Of a stretch of 64,000 nt of DNA, positions 55,214 to 63,161 are shown in pieces. The stretch covers positions 1-64,000 of the forward strand of contig NZ_BAED01000043.1 in the NCBI RefSeq assembly GCF_000241345.1. Reading direction: 5' to 3'. The notes beneath the pieces are model-generated. The model saw only the letters and a list, made by a program, of their open reading frames with translations. It did not search any database and was not told the DNA's origin. This DNA is from Gordonia amarae NBRC 15530 (GTDB lineage: Bacteria; Actinomycetota; Actinomycetes; Mycobacteriales; Mycobacteriaceae). Position 1 is the stretch's first letter, and each line of letters opens with the position of its first letter. Both the position numbers and the translations under genes were made by a program.

Positions 55214-55302
55214 CTCGGCCTTGACGGTTGCGGCAGATCGTCGAACTGTCCGACCACGACAATCTCAATGGCGCAAGGATTCTCGGGACTGTCAATCGAT
55301 AG
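55214..55302 (+). pseudogene. DUF222/13E12-family fragment
   Basis: The frame from 55231 reads RQIVELSDHDNLNGARILGT and stops at 55302. It shares a 25-bp identical stretch (CGGCAGATCGTCGAACTGTC plus five further bases) with the DUF222 gene at 63934-63958, and the preceding CTCGGCC also matches. It is a remnant of a second copy of that gene type. Confidence 0.65.
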
Positions 55303-55325
55303 AACCTGTCTCGACAATATGATTC

Positions 55326-55361
55326 GCTTACCCGCCCAGCAACCCCACTGGGCGGGTAAGC
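55326..55361. terminator. 14-bp perfect hairpin
   Basis: GCTTACCCGCCCAG (55326-55339), loop CAACCCCA, and the exact complement at 55348-55361. There is no U-tract, and the direction is unclear because both flanks are remnants. It lies downstream (leftward) of the secreted-protein gene, so it may terminate that transcript. Confidence 0.5.
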
Positions 55362-55502
55362 AACGTGGCCGCGCCGCGACAGGCATCATCCATACCCTGA
55401 TGCATGGTGAGATAAGGATAGACCGCATTGCCGCGAGATGGGCGTATCAGCGCGTTCCGCGTTTCGCCTTGGGACGGGCAGGGCCGTTCTCGGGCTGCAG
55501 AC

Positions 55503-56054
55503 CTAGGGGCCCGTCCATTCGACGATATCGACCGATCCCCGGCACACCGCGCGCTGAGTGTTCAGCCACCAGAATGCGCCGCCCGTCTCGATCGTCGCGG
55601 TGAAATTGACACGTCCCTTTCCGGTGAACGCCCTGTTCACCGGGATGGACGGCTTCTGCACCAGAGCATTGGTGTCGCTTACCGCACGGCCGGACTTCTT
55701 GGTGGTCGTGTTGTTCCAGTCGATGACCACCCGGGTGCCGTACCAGTTGGGTCCGATGGAGGGGAGCAGGCCGGCAGGAGGGTTCGGGAGAGAGTTGTCA
55801 CCGCTCAACAAGAGCGCCGGCACCAGCTTGCTCCCGCCCGGCGGCAGTGCTTCGCCGCTGCCCGCGTTGATGCGCCAGGTGAACCTCGGCGCCCAGGCCA
55901 GCGGGTTGGCGCTGCCGCAGCTGAGTCCGACGTCCGTTTTCGGCGCCGCAGACGCCTCGCCGCCGGCAACGACCGACACTCCGGTGGCGATCACTGATGC
56001 CCCGGCCACAACGGCCGCACCCGCCCTTATCCGGGTCAATACGGTATGTCCCAT
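55503..56054 (-). CDS. Secreted small protein, unknown
   Basis: The 183-residue protein has a signal peptide (RIRAGAAVVAGASVIATGVS, cleavage near ASAAP). The mature domain has two Cys (VGLSCGSAN and AVCRGSV) near its ends, like the other small exported proteins in the window, but without obvious sequence similarity. It is rich in Trp and Asn (APRFTWRINAG; WNNTTTK; GGAFWWLN), suggesting a beta-sandwich. Function not recognised. It stands alone, leftward, among remnants. Confidence 0.75.
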   Translation of the reverse strand: MGHTVLTRIRAGAAVVAGASVIATGVSVVAGGEASAAPKTDVGLSCGSANPLAWAPRFTWRINAGSGEALPPGGSKLVPALLLSGDNSLPNPPAGLLPSIGPNWYGTRVVIDWNNTTTKKSGRAVSDTNALVQKPSIPVNRAFTGKGRVNFTATIETGGAFWWLNTQRAVCRGSVDIVEWTGP

Positions 56055-56264
56055 CGCCGATCACCCATTCCCTCTGTTGCGGTGGAGTTCTCAGTTCGCT
56101 CGCGATCCACACGCGAATAGCACACTACGCCAACGAGATTCAATACAGAGCAGGTCGACGCGACGTCCTGCGATGTGCGTTCGCGATGTCTTTCCACTAC
56201 ACCACAAATCGGACGCCGGCGGAACCCGTTCGCAAACCTAACGTCAGCTCGACCCCTCGCGGAG
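56055..56264. other. Upstream region of the secreted-protein gene
   Basis: A 210-bp gap between the secreted-protein start and an AKR remnant. It is comparatively AT-rich around 56110-56240 and should contain the promoter of the secreted gene, but I cannot place boxes with confidence. Confidence 0.4.
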
Positions 56265-56363
56265 CTACCTTCCGCTGTAGACGGGGAAGACCGTGGCATC
56301 GCCGTAGTCCACGGCGCTCAGGGCTCGCAGGGTGGTCATGTCATCGGCGGAGATCTCGAAGTT
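56265..56363 (-). pseudogene. Aldo/keto reductase C-terminal fragment
   Basis: About 32 codons read FEISADDMTTLRALSAVDYG and end ATVFPVYSGR. They match the end of the intact AKR at 62216-63073 (FEISDDDIATLRALHGTDYG, PVYSGK) almost residue for residue. Nothing of the catalytic barrel is present. It lies immediately downstream of the AttH-like gene. Confidence 0.85.
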
Positions 56364-56397
56364 CGTAGCCCCAGGAACCACGGGCTCCTGCCGGGTG

Positions 56398-57498
56398 CTA
56401 CCCGGAGTGCTGGTCATGGTCGTCCTTGCCGAAATACATGAGTTCCCAGATCGCCGGTTCCGTCCGCTCGTCCACGATCTCGCCGTTCTCGCGGTGCGTG
56501 AGGGTGACCGTGCCCGAGAATCGCAGGTAGCAACCGTCGAACCCGGCGAGTTTGGCCAGCAGTTTCTTGAATCCGTGCACGCTGTCGATGAACATCGTGC
56601 GCAGGATGGTTTCCTCACGGTGGTAGGCGAGCGTGTACTCGGTGGTGCCGTCGCGGTAGGTGTAGACGTGGTCGTCGGCGACCGGTTTGCCGGTCTGCTC
56701 GTCGTCGTGGATGCCGGACTTCTCGAAGGTGACCTTGGTGTGGTCGTCGGCGATGACCTTGCCGTCTTCGGCGAGCATGAACACCGGCAGCGGGGTGTAG
56801 CCGAACTTCTTCTCCGCCACCATGTATGCGGTGATGAAGGTGTACGGGCCGGCCTTGCCACGGCCCCAGTACCAGTTGTTGAGCACCGACATCATCGGTG
56901 CGTTGCCCCAGTTGTGGTCGTGGTAGCCATGCCCGGTGGTGGTCGTGGAGGTGCCGTCGACCGAGTAGGTGACCTCGACGTTCCCGTACGGTACCGACGG
57001 CAGCCAGGCGAAGTATGCCTTCTCGTCGTCGCCGTAATAGGTGTAGCCGGTGCCGGGGCGCCACGGCTCCGTCTGCCCGGTGAGCGTGACCTCGGCCGTC
57101 ACCTCCTCGAGGGACACCGAGATGGTGTACGTGTGCAGGTCGCCCGCGAAGCGATTCTCCCCGATCCGCACGTCGCAGGAGCCGGCCGACGCGGAGAAGG
57201 TCTCCGGGTCGAAATGGATCGATTTGTTGATGGTGCGCCCGTCGGGCAGATCGAGATCGAGCGCGATCTGCGGCGCCAGACCACGTGACGGTGCGGCCGC
57301 GTCCTTGGTGAAAAATGTGATCACCAGCTTGCTGCCGTCGGCGAGATGAGCGTCGAAATACCACCACTCGTACGTACCGCTCACCGCCGGATCAGTGCGT
57401 CTGCCGTCCTCGAAGAGGTCTACACCGGGGGTGATGCCCAGCTGCTCGTAGAATCTGGAATCGGTTGCGTGAAATGCCTTTTGGGGTGTGTGGGACAT
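56398..57498 (-). CDS. AttH/CrtC-type lipocalin-like protein
   Basis: The 366-residue protein matches the AttH / hydroxyneurosporene-synthase-like double-lipocalin pattern: GTYEWWYFDAHLADGSKLVI near the N-terminus and TTGHGYHDHNWGNAPM in the middle, the His/Asp/Asn cluster typical of the family, then WYWGRGKAGPYTF. Related proteins hydrate or isomerise hydrophobic polyenes or act on lipid-like metabolites; the role here is unknown. No signal peptide. A shrunken copy exists at 60179-60328. The AKR fragment just downstream suggests an earlier AttH-AKR pair. Confidence 0.85.
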   Translation of the reverse strand: MSHTPQKAFHATDSRFYEQLGITPGVDLFEDGRRTDPAVSGTYEWWYFDAHLADGSKLVITFFTKDAAAPSRGLAPQIALDLDLPDGRTINKSIHFDPETFSASAGSCDVRIGENRFAGDLHTYTISVSLEEVTAEVTLTGQTEPWRPGTGYTYYGDDEKAYFAWLPSVPYGNVEVTYSVDGTSTTTTGHGYHDHNWGNAPMMSVLNNWYWGRGKAGPYTFITAYMVAEKKFGYTPLPVFMLAEDGKVIADDHTKVTFEKSGIHDDEQTGKPVADDHVYTYRDGTTEYTLAYHREETILRTMFIDSVHGFKKLLAKLAGFDGCYLRFSGTVTLTHRENGEIVDERTEPAIWELMYFGKDDHDQHSG

Positions 57499-57559
57499 GG
57501 AGTTCAGCTCCTGTTTCGGATGGGGACGCGTACCGCTGCGATCACCGCACCGATATCAG

Positions 57560-57692
57560 TGTGCCCGGACACGCTGGCCATCGGGTCGGTGTAGGTGGCG
57601 CCGGGTGTCGAGCCGGATGCCCGCAGCGGCCGCGTTTTCCGCGGCGCGGGCGGGGCTGCGGGTGCCCGGGATCGGGACCACTGGTTCGAGTC
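57560..57692 (-). pseudogene. Fragment of a second type of aldo/keto reductase
   Basis: The minus-strand frame reads LEPVVPIPGTRSPARAAENA then AAGIRL. This is the NADPH-phosphate-binding C-terminal block of the AKR subclass with the PIPGTR motif, distinct from the AKR at 62216. The frame is lost after IRLD, while another frame continues with GATYTDPMASV. It is a decayed tail only. Confidence 0.65.
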
Positions 57693-57859
57693 TCCTCTCT
57701 CGCGGTCGACCGACCGGCCGATCGCCGACATCGGCACGCCACCGGCAGGTGCGCAACCGATCTCGGTCGAGTAGTGGTGCTGAACAGGGAATGCCGCACT
57801 GCTCGCGGGAGCCGGTGCGTTTCCTGCGCCGCGTGAGTGCGTTCCGGAGTCCGCTGCGG

Positions 57860-60052
57860 TCATTGTCCGGTCTCGCTACCGGGCGGGGTGAGGTCGAGGC
57901 GGCGAAGCAGCTGGGCGTTGAGGGAGACGACGACGGTGGAGGCGGACATGAGGATGGCTCCGACGCTCATCGGCAGGACGAATCCGGCGGGTGCCAGGAC
58001 ACCTGCGGCCAGTGGTACGGCAATCAGGTTGTAGCCGGCGGCCCACCAGAGGTTCTGTTGCATCTTGCGGTAGGTCGCGCGGGACAGGTCGATGACCGAC
58101 AGCACCGCACGTGGGTCGGAGGAGGCGAGGATGACGCCGGCCGAACCGATGGCCACGTCGGTGCCCGCGCCGATCGCGATGCCGACATCAGCCCGGGCGA
58201 GAGCGGGGGCGTCGTTGACGCCGTCGCCGACCATCGCCACCGTCCGGCCGTCCGCCTGGAGCCCGGCCACCGTGGCGGCTTTGTCCTCAGGCCGTACCCC
58301 GGCGAAGACACGATCGATTCCCAGGTCCCCGGCGACGGTGTCGGCAACGGCCTGGGCGTCGCCCGTGACCATCACGACCAGTGTTCCGGTGGCGCGCAGT
58401 GCCTCGACCGTCTCGCGGGATTCGGGCCGGATCTGATCGGTCAGGCGCAGCGCGCCGATGACCCGGCCGTCGGCGATGACGTGCAGGATGATCGCGCCTT
58501 CTTCCCGCCAGGTTTCGGCGACGGCGAGTTCACCGAGGCCGTTGTGGTCGAGGAGGTAGGGGCCACCGACCTCGACGACGGTGTCGCCGACGGTGGCGGT
58601 GACCCCTTCTGCGGGCGCGGAGGAAAAGTCGTGCGCCTTCGGCACGGCGAGGCCGCGGGCGCCGGCGGCACCGGCTATCGCCCGGGCGAGTGGATGCTCG
58701 CTGTCGGCCTCGGCGGCCGCGGCCAGCGCCAGAACCTCGTCCTCGCCGTGCCCGTCGGCGGGCCGGACCGCGGTGACCGTCGGCTCGCCCCTGGTCAGGG
58801 TGCCGGTCTTGTCGAACAGGATGGTGTCGACGGTGCGCATCGATTCCAGCGCGAGGCGGTCCTTGATGAGGATTCCCGCGCCGGCGGCTCGTTCGACGGC
58901 GATGGAGACCACCAGCGGAATGGCCAGGCCCAGTGCGTGCGGGCACGCGATCACCAGCACCGTGATGGTCCGGACCACCGCCTCGTCCGGATCGCCGGCG
59001 ATCGACCAGACGACGGCGGTGATCACGGCCGCACCGAGCGCGAACCAGAACAGCCACGCCGCGGCCGTGTCCGCGATCCGCTGAGCACGCGACGACGACG
59101 CCTGGGCGTCGGCGACGAGCCGCCGGATACCGGCCAGCGCGGTATCGTCGCCGGTGGCGGTCACCGTGATCCGCAGTCCCGAGTCGGTGGCGACGGTACC
59201 GGCGATCACCGGGTCACCGGTGCCGCGGCGAACGGTCGACGATTCGCCGGTGACCATCGACTCGTCCATGGCCGCCGACCCGTCCACGATTCGCCCGTCC
59301 GCCGGCACCGCCGAGCCCGGCCGGACCACCACGACGTCGCCGACGGCGAGGTCGCCCGGGGCGACCTTCACCACGTCGTCGCCGTCGACCTTCTCCGCTT
59401 CGTCGGGCAGCAACGCTGCCAGCGAGTCCAGGGCGGAACTCGTCTGAGCCAGTGCGCGCATCTCGATCCAGTGGCCCAGCAGCATGATGACCACCAGAAG
59501 CGCCAGTTCCCACCAGAAATCCAGCTCGTGGTCGAGCAGGTGCAGGCTCGCTCCCCAGGAGGCGACGAACGCCACCGTGATCGCCAGGCCGATCAGCAGC
59601 ATCATGCCGGGCTTGCGTGAACGGATCTCGGAAACCGCGCCGTCCAGGAACGGCCGGCCACCCCAGAGATACATGACGGTGCCGAGCACCGGTGAAACCC
59701 ACCGCACCCATTCGGTGTCCGGCAGGTCGTAGCCGAGGAGGTCGGCGAACATCTCGCTGAACACGATCACCGGGACGGCCAGCACGAGCATGATCCAGAA
59801 CAGCCGCCGGAACACGGCCACATGACCACCATGGCCGCCATGACCTGTGTGTTCGCCGTGCTCTGTGTGTTCGCCGTGACCACCGTGGCCGTCATGATCG
59901 CTGTGACCCGGGTGTTCCTCGTGGCCGGTGTGTTCGCCGTGTTCGGTATGTTCGCCGTGACCGGCGTGGTTCATCGCACCGTGGTCGTCGTGCCCCGTCG
60001 GGTGCTCGGTGTGATGCGGATGCTCGGTGTGATGGGTGGTGTGGTCGTCCAT
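57860..60052 (-). CDS. copB: CopB-type (P1B-3) heavy-metal P-type ATPase with His-rich N-terminus
   Basis: The 730-residue pump has a cytosolic N-terminus of about 80 residues that is roughly one-third His (short HGEHTEH and GHGGHGG units), eight membrane helices, and the CPH metal site in VIACPHALGLAIP. It also has the actuator TGES, phosphorylation DKTGTLT, HP in SEHPLA, and hinge MVGDGVNDAP. CPH plus a His-rich N-terminus marks the CopB group, which exports copper (Cu2+ or Cu+) or silver. ATG 60052 (MDDHTTHH) is preceded by GAGGAC. No metal regulator is intact nearby; the MerR-like gene at 60.5-61.1 kb is damaged. Confidence 0.92.
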   Translation of the reverse strand: MDDHTTHHTEHPHHTEHPTGHDDHGAMNHAGHGEHTEHGEHTGHEEHPGHSDHDGHGGHGEHTEHGEHTGHGGHGGHVAVFRRLFWIMLVLAVPVIVFSEMFADLLGYDLPDTEWVRWVSPVLGTVMYLWGGRPFLDGAVSEIRSRKPGMMLLIGLAITVAFVASWGASLHLLDHELDFWWELALLVVIMLLGHWIEMRALAQTSSALDSLAALLPDEAEKVDGDDVVKVAPGDLAVGDVVVVRPGSAVPADGRIVDGSAAMDESMVTGESSTVRRGTGDPVIAGTVATDSGLRITVTATGDDTALAGIRRLVADAQASSSRAQRIADTAAAWLFWFALGAAVITAVVWSIAGDPDEAVVRTITVLVIACPHALGLAIPLVVSIAVERAAGAGILIKDRLALESMRTVDTILFDKTGTLTRGEPTVTAVRPADGHGEDEVLALAAAAEADSEHPLARAIAGAAGARGLAVPKAHDFSSAPAEGVTATVGDTVVEVGGPYLLDHNGLGELAVAETWREEGAIILHVIADGRVIGALRLTDQIRPESRETVEALRATGTLVVMVTGDAQAVADTVAGDLGIDRVFAGVRPEDKAATVAGLQADGRTVAMVGDGVNDAPALARADVGIAIGAGTDVAIGSAGVILASSDPRAVLSVIDLSRATYRKMQQNLWWAAGYNLIAVPLAAGVLAPAGFVLPMSVGAILMSASTVVVSLNAQLLRRLDLTPPGSETGQ

Positions 60053-60493
60053 GCCGTCCTCGTTCCCCGGCCATCGCACCCTCGTCGCAGACTCGGCGGC
60101 ATGCAGAAGGCGCTCAGCGACTACTCGCGCGCGCCGATCAGTTCCTCGGGTGCGGTCAACAGCCGGTGGCCGGGTTTCCTATCCTGAGTGCTGGTCGTGT
60201 TCGTCCTTGCCGAAGTACATGAGTTCCCCAGATCGCCGATTCAGTGGTTCGATCGTGTGCGTGATCCCGAGCTGCTCGTAAAAGCGCTCATCCGTTGCGT
60301 GAAATGCCTTCTGCGGCCTGTGCGCCATGAAGTCGACTCCTTTGCCGGTGCGGATCGTGCTCGTGTGTTGGACTGTGGTCCGGCCCTGTTGTGTCAACGA
60401 CAGAACCCGGTACACATCCAGTCAATCAAAACTCGCCGTGGTGTGCTCACGGTCCGGCCGCGTTGCTCATACACGAAACCCGAGAGCCCTCGG
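60053..60493. other. Gap containing an AttH remnant
   Basis: About 440 bp between the CopB start and the MerR-like remnant. It contains the internally deleted AttH copy (60179-60328). The rest (60329-60493) holds no gene I can support and may contain its old promoter. Confidence 0.5.
60179..60328 (-). pseudogene. Internally deleted AttH-like gene (49 codons left)
   Basis: The frame starts MAHRPQKAFHATDERFYEQL, matching the start of the AttH-like protein at 57498 (MSHTPQKAFHATDSRFYEQL), and ends ELMYFGKDEHDQHSG, matching its C-terminus (ELMYFGKDDHDQHSG). About 310 middle codons are missing, but start, stop and frame survive. It could still make a 49-residue peptide. Confidence 0.9.
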
Positions 60494-61130
60494 TCAGTGC
60501 CGCACGTGCGTGCCATCATCGTCGGTGACAAGCGCTTGATCGCGAGTGTCATACGTCTGCTTTGTTTTCCGTACGTCCACGGCCCCAGCGAGAGCTGTTG
60601 TCGCCGAAGGTGAGTCGATCTTGGCGAGTACTTCCACCGCGCGCCGCCGACTGCGCTCCGACGGCCCGGTCAATGCCTGCGCGAGCACCGGTACCGCCTG
60701 GTCGCCGATCCGGGCCAGCGCCCACCCGAGCGCACCCGCCACGTGAGGATCCGGTTCGCTCAACGCGGCCTCGGCAAGCATCACGGTGTGCTGATCGCCG
60801 GAACCGGCCGACAGCACCGAATACTGTCGGGTGGAAGGATTCTCGTCGTCGAGCCCCCGGATCAGTGCGATGGTGCTCAGTACGTCACCCCAGTCGCCGG
60901 GATCGGTGGATCGCACGTCATCGAGCCTGCGCAGCAGCTCCTGCCGCCGCGCGATGGTGTCCCGGGTGCGGGCCATCAGCCGGTCGATCATCTCCTTGGG
61001 CGCGAACGCATCTCCGTCGAGGGCGTCGGCGATCTCCTGGAGGGTGAGCCCGAGCATCCGGAGCCCTTCGACGTGGAAGAGACACTGTATGTCGTGTTCG
61101 GAGTACTGGCGATACCCGCAGCCCTGTGTC
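60494..61130 (-). pseudogene. MerR-like regulator with HEAT repeats, 5'-truncated
   Basis: From about 61125 leftward the frame is MerR-like: CGYRQYSEHDIQCLFHVEGL, MLGLTLQEIADALDG, then an ARRQELLRRL coiled coil. HEAT-like repeats follow (EPDPHVAGALGWALARIGDQ; AVEVLAKIDSPSATTAL). The first wHTH helices are missing. The frame continues rightward into sequence that, in another frame, encodes a hydrolase fragment, so the apparent 236-residue protein has an unrelated N-terminus. It is probably non-functional in DNA binding. Confidence 0.65.
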
Positions 61131-61156
61131 GAGGTCAAGCCTGTGTCGAGGTCAAA
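61123..61156. repeat. 17-bp direct duplication at a recombination junction
   Basis: CCTGTGTCGAGGTCAAG at 61123-61139 is followed by CCTGTGTCGAGGTCAAA at 61140-61156. It lies exactly where MerR homology ends and hydrolase-fragment homology begins. Confidence 0.85.
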
Positions 61157-61340
61157 CCAAGAAGGCGACCAGCGGATCGTCGTTCCCGGTGAGCCCGTCG
61201 TCACGCCGCGCCTGTTCGGCGATCGCCGCCTCGTATCCGGTGTGAGCCCACCACTGACTCGGTGGTTCGCCCGGCGCCGGAATCATCCCGGCGATCAGGA
61301 CCAGCGCCTTCGCACCCAGGCGGTCCGCGACGAGCGGTGC
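61152..61340 (-). pseudogene. Alpha/beta-hydrolase fragment
   Basis: About 62 codons read APLVADRLGAKALVLIAGMI, then PAPGEPPSQWWAHTGY and end DDPLVAFLV before a TGA. LVLIAGMIPAPGE followed by WW and TGY is typical of the mid-section of small alpha/beta hydrolases. Both ends are missing. Confidence 0.7.
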
Positions 61341-61400
61341 TGTGCAGGGCTCTCAGGGTTGCCATGTCGTCGAGGATCGCTCCGTGGGCGATCGGTTCAT
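61336..61400 (-). pseudogene. Aldo/keto reductase fragment with internal deletion
   Basis: The reading EPIAHGAILDDMATLRALHS joins two separate parts of the intact AKR (PIAHGAILDN at 62455-62480 and DDDIATLRALHGT at 62262-62290). About 165 bp between them are missing, and the short TGTCG shared by both ends suggests microhomology-mediated deletion. Confidence 0.8.
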
Positions 61401-61548
61401 TCCTCGGCGCCGTACTCGCCGGCATCACCCAGGCACGGCGGACTCCCCGAATAGCCGGGCCACCCGCATTGCCGGGCGACTGTGGCCGGTTATCGCCGCA
61501 TAACGCAACATCTCAGAAAGGTTCAGGTTTTACTTGGAGGTGCACCAG
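61401..61548 (+). promoter_or_regulatory. Upstream region of the leader peptide and FMN reductase gene
   Basis: About 150 bp with a relatively AT-rich segment (61500-61535) before the ribosome site TTGGAGGTG. A promoter for the rightward gene is expected here; no box is clear. Confidence 0.4.
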
Positions 61549-61593
61549 ATGACAACAAAGAGGACAAAGAGGACAAAGAGGACTAAGTCATGA
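61549..61593 (+). CDS. Leader peptide MTTKRTKRTKRTKS coupled to the FMN reductase gene
   Basis: A 14-codon ORF starts at ATG 61549, eight bases after a strong GGAGG (61536-61540). It consists of a 9-bp repeat (ACAAAGAGG, three copies) giving Thr-Lys-Arg units, and its TGA overlaps the reductase ATG (ATGA). The Arg codons are AGG, rare in this GC-rich genome, so ribosome stalling could tune downstream translation. The repeats also contain AGAGG, which may serve as ribosome sites for the next gene. Confidence 0.6.
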   Translation: MTTKRTKRTKRTKS

Positions 61594-62135
61594 AGATCGG
61601 GATCGTCATCGGATCCATTCGCGAAGGACGCGCCGGAGACAAGGTCGGGCACTGGGTCGACGGCATCGCCCGCGACCACGGTGTCGACGTCGAGGTACTC
61701 GACCTCAAGGCGTTCGACGTTCCCCTGCTCACCTCGCCGACACCCCCGGCAGCCGCGGGAGGCCACTACGACTCGCCCGAGGTCCGACGATGGAGCGAGG
61801 CGGTCGCCGCGTGCGACGGATTCGTGTTCGTCACACCCGAGTACAACCACGGAGTGCCCGGCGCGTTCAAGAACGCCGTGGACACCCTCGCTCCGGAATG
61901 GGCGCAGAAGGCGGTCGGATTCGTTTCCTACGGTGCGGACAGCGGGGTTCGGGCAGTCGAGCAGTGGCGTCAGATCGCCGCCAACCTGCAACTGTTCGAC
62001 GTGCGCGCCCAGGTCGCAATCTCACTCTTCACCGAGTTCGACAAGGATGGAGCGTTCGTTCCCGCCGATCGGCGTGACGGCGAGCTGAGAACGCTGCTCG
62101 ACCAGGTCACGTCGCTGACCGCACGCCTACGCTGA
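61590..62135 (+). CDS. NADPH-dependent FMN reductase family protein
   Basis: The 181-residue flavodoxin-like protein has KIGIVIGSIREGRAGDKVGH (the flavin-phosphate loop GSIREGR), FVTPEYNHGVPGAFKNAVD, the family hallmark, and FVSYGADSGVRAVEQWRQI. It reduces FMN, quinones or azo compounds with NADPH as a dimer. ATG 61590 overlaps the leader-peptide stop. It is divergent in style from its leftward neighbours and is the only intact rightward gene between 55 and 63 kb. Confidence 0.9.
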   Translation: MKIGIVIGSIREGRAGDKVGHWVDGIARDHGVDVEVLDLKAFDVPLLTSPTPPAAAGGHYDSPEVRRWSEAVAACDGFVFVTPEYNHGVPGAFKNAVDTLAPEWAQKAVGFVSYGADSGVRAVEQWRQIAANLQLFDVRAQVAISLFTEFDKDGAFVPADRRDGELRTLLDQVTSLTARLR

Positions 62136-62215
62136 CCGCACGCCGACGGTGAGCGGCCGACCGGGCCGAGATCGGTCCGATCGGCCTCCCTGTCGAGGCG
62201 GCACCGGGCACCTGG

Positions 62216-63073
62216 CTACTTGCCGCTGTAAACGGGGAATGCGGTCGCCTCACCGTAGTCGGTGCCATGCAGGGCTCTCAGGGTCGCAATGTCGTCGTCG
62301 GAGATCTCGAAGTCGACGTCGGCGTTGGTGTGCATGTGTTCGGGGTTGGCCGTCTTCGGCAACGACACCGTGCCCAGTTGCAGGGTGTAACGGATGCACA
62401 GCTGTGGCACCGAGACGCCGTACTTCGCGGCGAGTGCCGTCAGGTCCGCATTGTCGAGGATCGCTCCATGGGCGATCGGTGAATATGCCTGAACGACAAT
62501 ATCTTTGGTAGTGCAGTAGTCCAGCAGATCCGACGGGGTGTTGCCGGCGTGGACCAGGAGCTGGTTGACGTGCGGCGCGGTCGTCGCAGTCTCCAAGAGT
62601 CCGTCGATGTCTCGTTCCAGAAAGTTGGAGACGCCGATGGAGCGGAGCTTACCGGCCCCGAGGGCTTCTTCGAGAGCCCGCCAGGCCAGCCGGTTGCCGT
62701 CGGTGTAATCACCGCCGCGGAAGTCGTCCCATGGTTGCGGACTGTGGATCAGCATGAGGTCGATGGAGTCCAGACCGAGCCGTTCCAGCGACTTGTCGAT
62801 CCCCGCCACGGCACCGTCGTAATCCTTGATCTCCGCGGCCGGCTTCGTCGAGATGAACAACTCATCCCGACCGACACCGCATTGCCGGATTCCGTCACCG
62901 ACGCCGCGTTCATTGCCGTAGGCCTGTGCGGTGTCGATGTGTCGGTAGCCGATCCGGACGGCCGCCTGTACGGCGTCGGCGACCTTGTCGTTGTCGATGA
63001 ACCAGGTACCCAGGCCGAGTTTGGGGATGTCGAGGCCGTTGCTCAGGCGGTAGGTCTCGTTCAGGATTCCCAT
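62216..63073 (-). CDS. Aldo/keto reductase (2,5-diketo-D-gluconic acid reductase-like)
   Basis: The 285-residue AKR has a complete catalytic tetrad: Asp47 and Tyr52 (HIDTAQAYGNE), Lys77 (ISTKPAAE) and His110 (LIHSPQPWDD). The cofactor region QLGTVSLPKTANPEHMH and the C-terminal PVYSGK are present. It is the intact member of a family whose fragments lie at 56265-56363 and 61336-61400. The C-terminus converges on the FMN reductase with 80 bp between. Physiological substrate unknown. Confidence 0.92.
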   Translation of the reverse strand: MGILNETYRLSNGLDIPKLGLGTWFIDNDKVADAVQAAVRIGYRHIDTAQAYGNERGVGDGIRQCGVGRDELFISTKPAAEIKDYDGAVAGIDKSLERLGLDSIDLMLIHSPQPWDDFRGGDYTDGNRLAWRALEEALGAGKLRSIGVSNFLERDIDGLLETATTAPHVNQLLVHAGNTPSDLLDYCTTKDIVVQAYSPIAHGAILDNADLTALAAKYGVSVPQLCIRYTLQLGTVSLPKTANPEHMHTNADVDFEISDDDIATLRALHGTDYGEATAFPVYSGK

Positions 63074-63161
63074 GCGTACTCTCCGTTCGTCCGATCGGTG
63101 GCGTCTATCCCTTCCACGCTACGTCGCCCCCGGAACCCTCCGCGCCGAATACGCTCGGCGC

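Larger units (their letters stand above)
54941..55502. other. Gene-poor stretch with remnants and a hairpin
   Basis: About 560 bp without an intact gene. It contains the transporter-tail remnant, a DUF222-like fragment, and a strong hairpin (55326-55361). The remainder (55362-55502) shows nothing I can support. Confidence 0.6.

Noticed and set aside
55503-56054. Third paralogue of the 45.5/46.2 kb secreted proteins
   Set aside because: It shares size, signal peptide and two Cys, but none of the characteristic sequence blocks of that pair.
60494-61204. Intact MerR regulator of the CopB pump
   Set aside because: The N-terminal recognition helices are replaced by out-of-frame hydrolase sequence after a 17-bp duplication, and no CueR-type metal-binding Cys pair is present.
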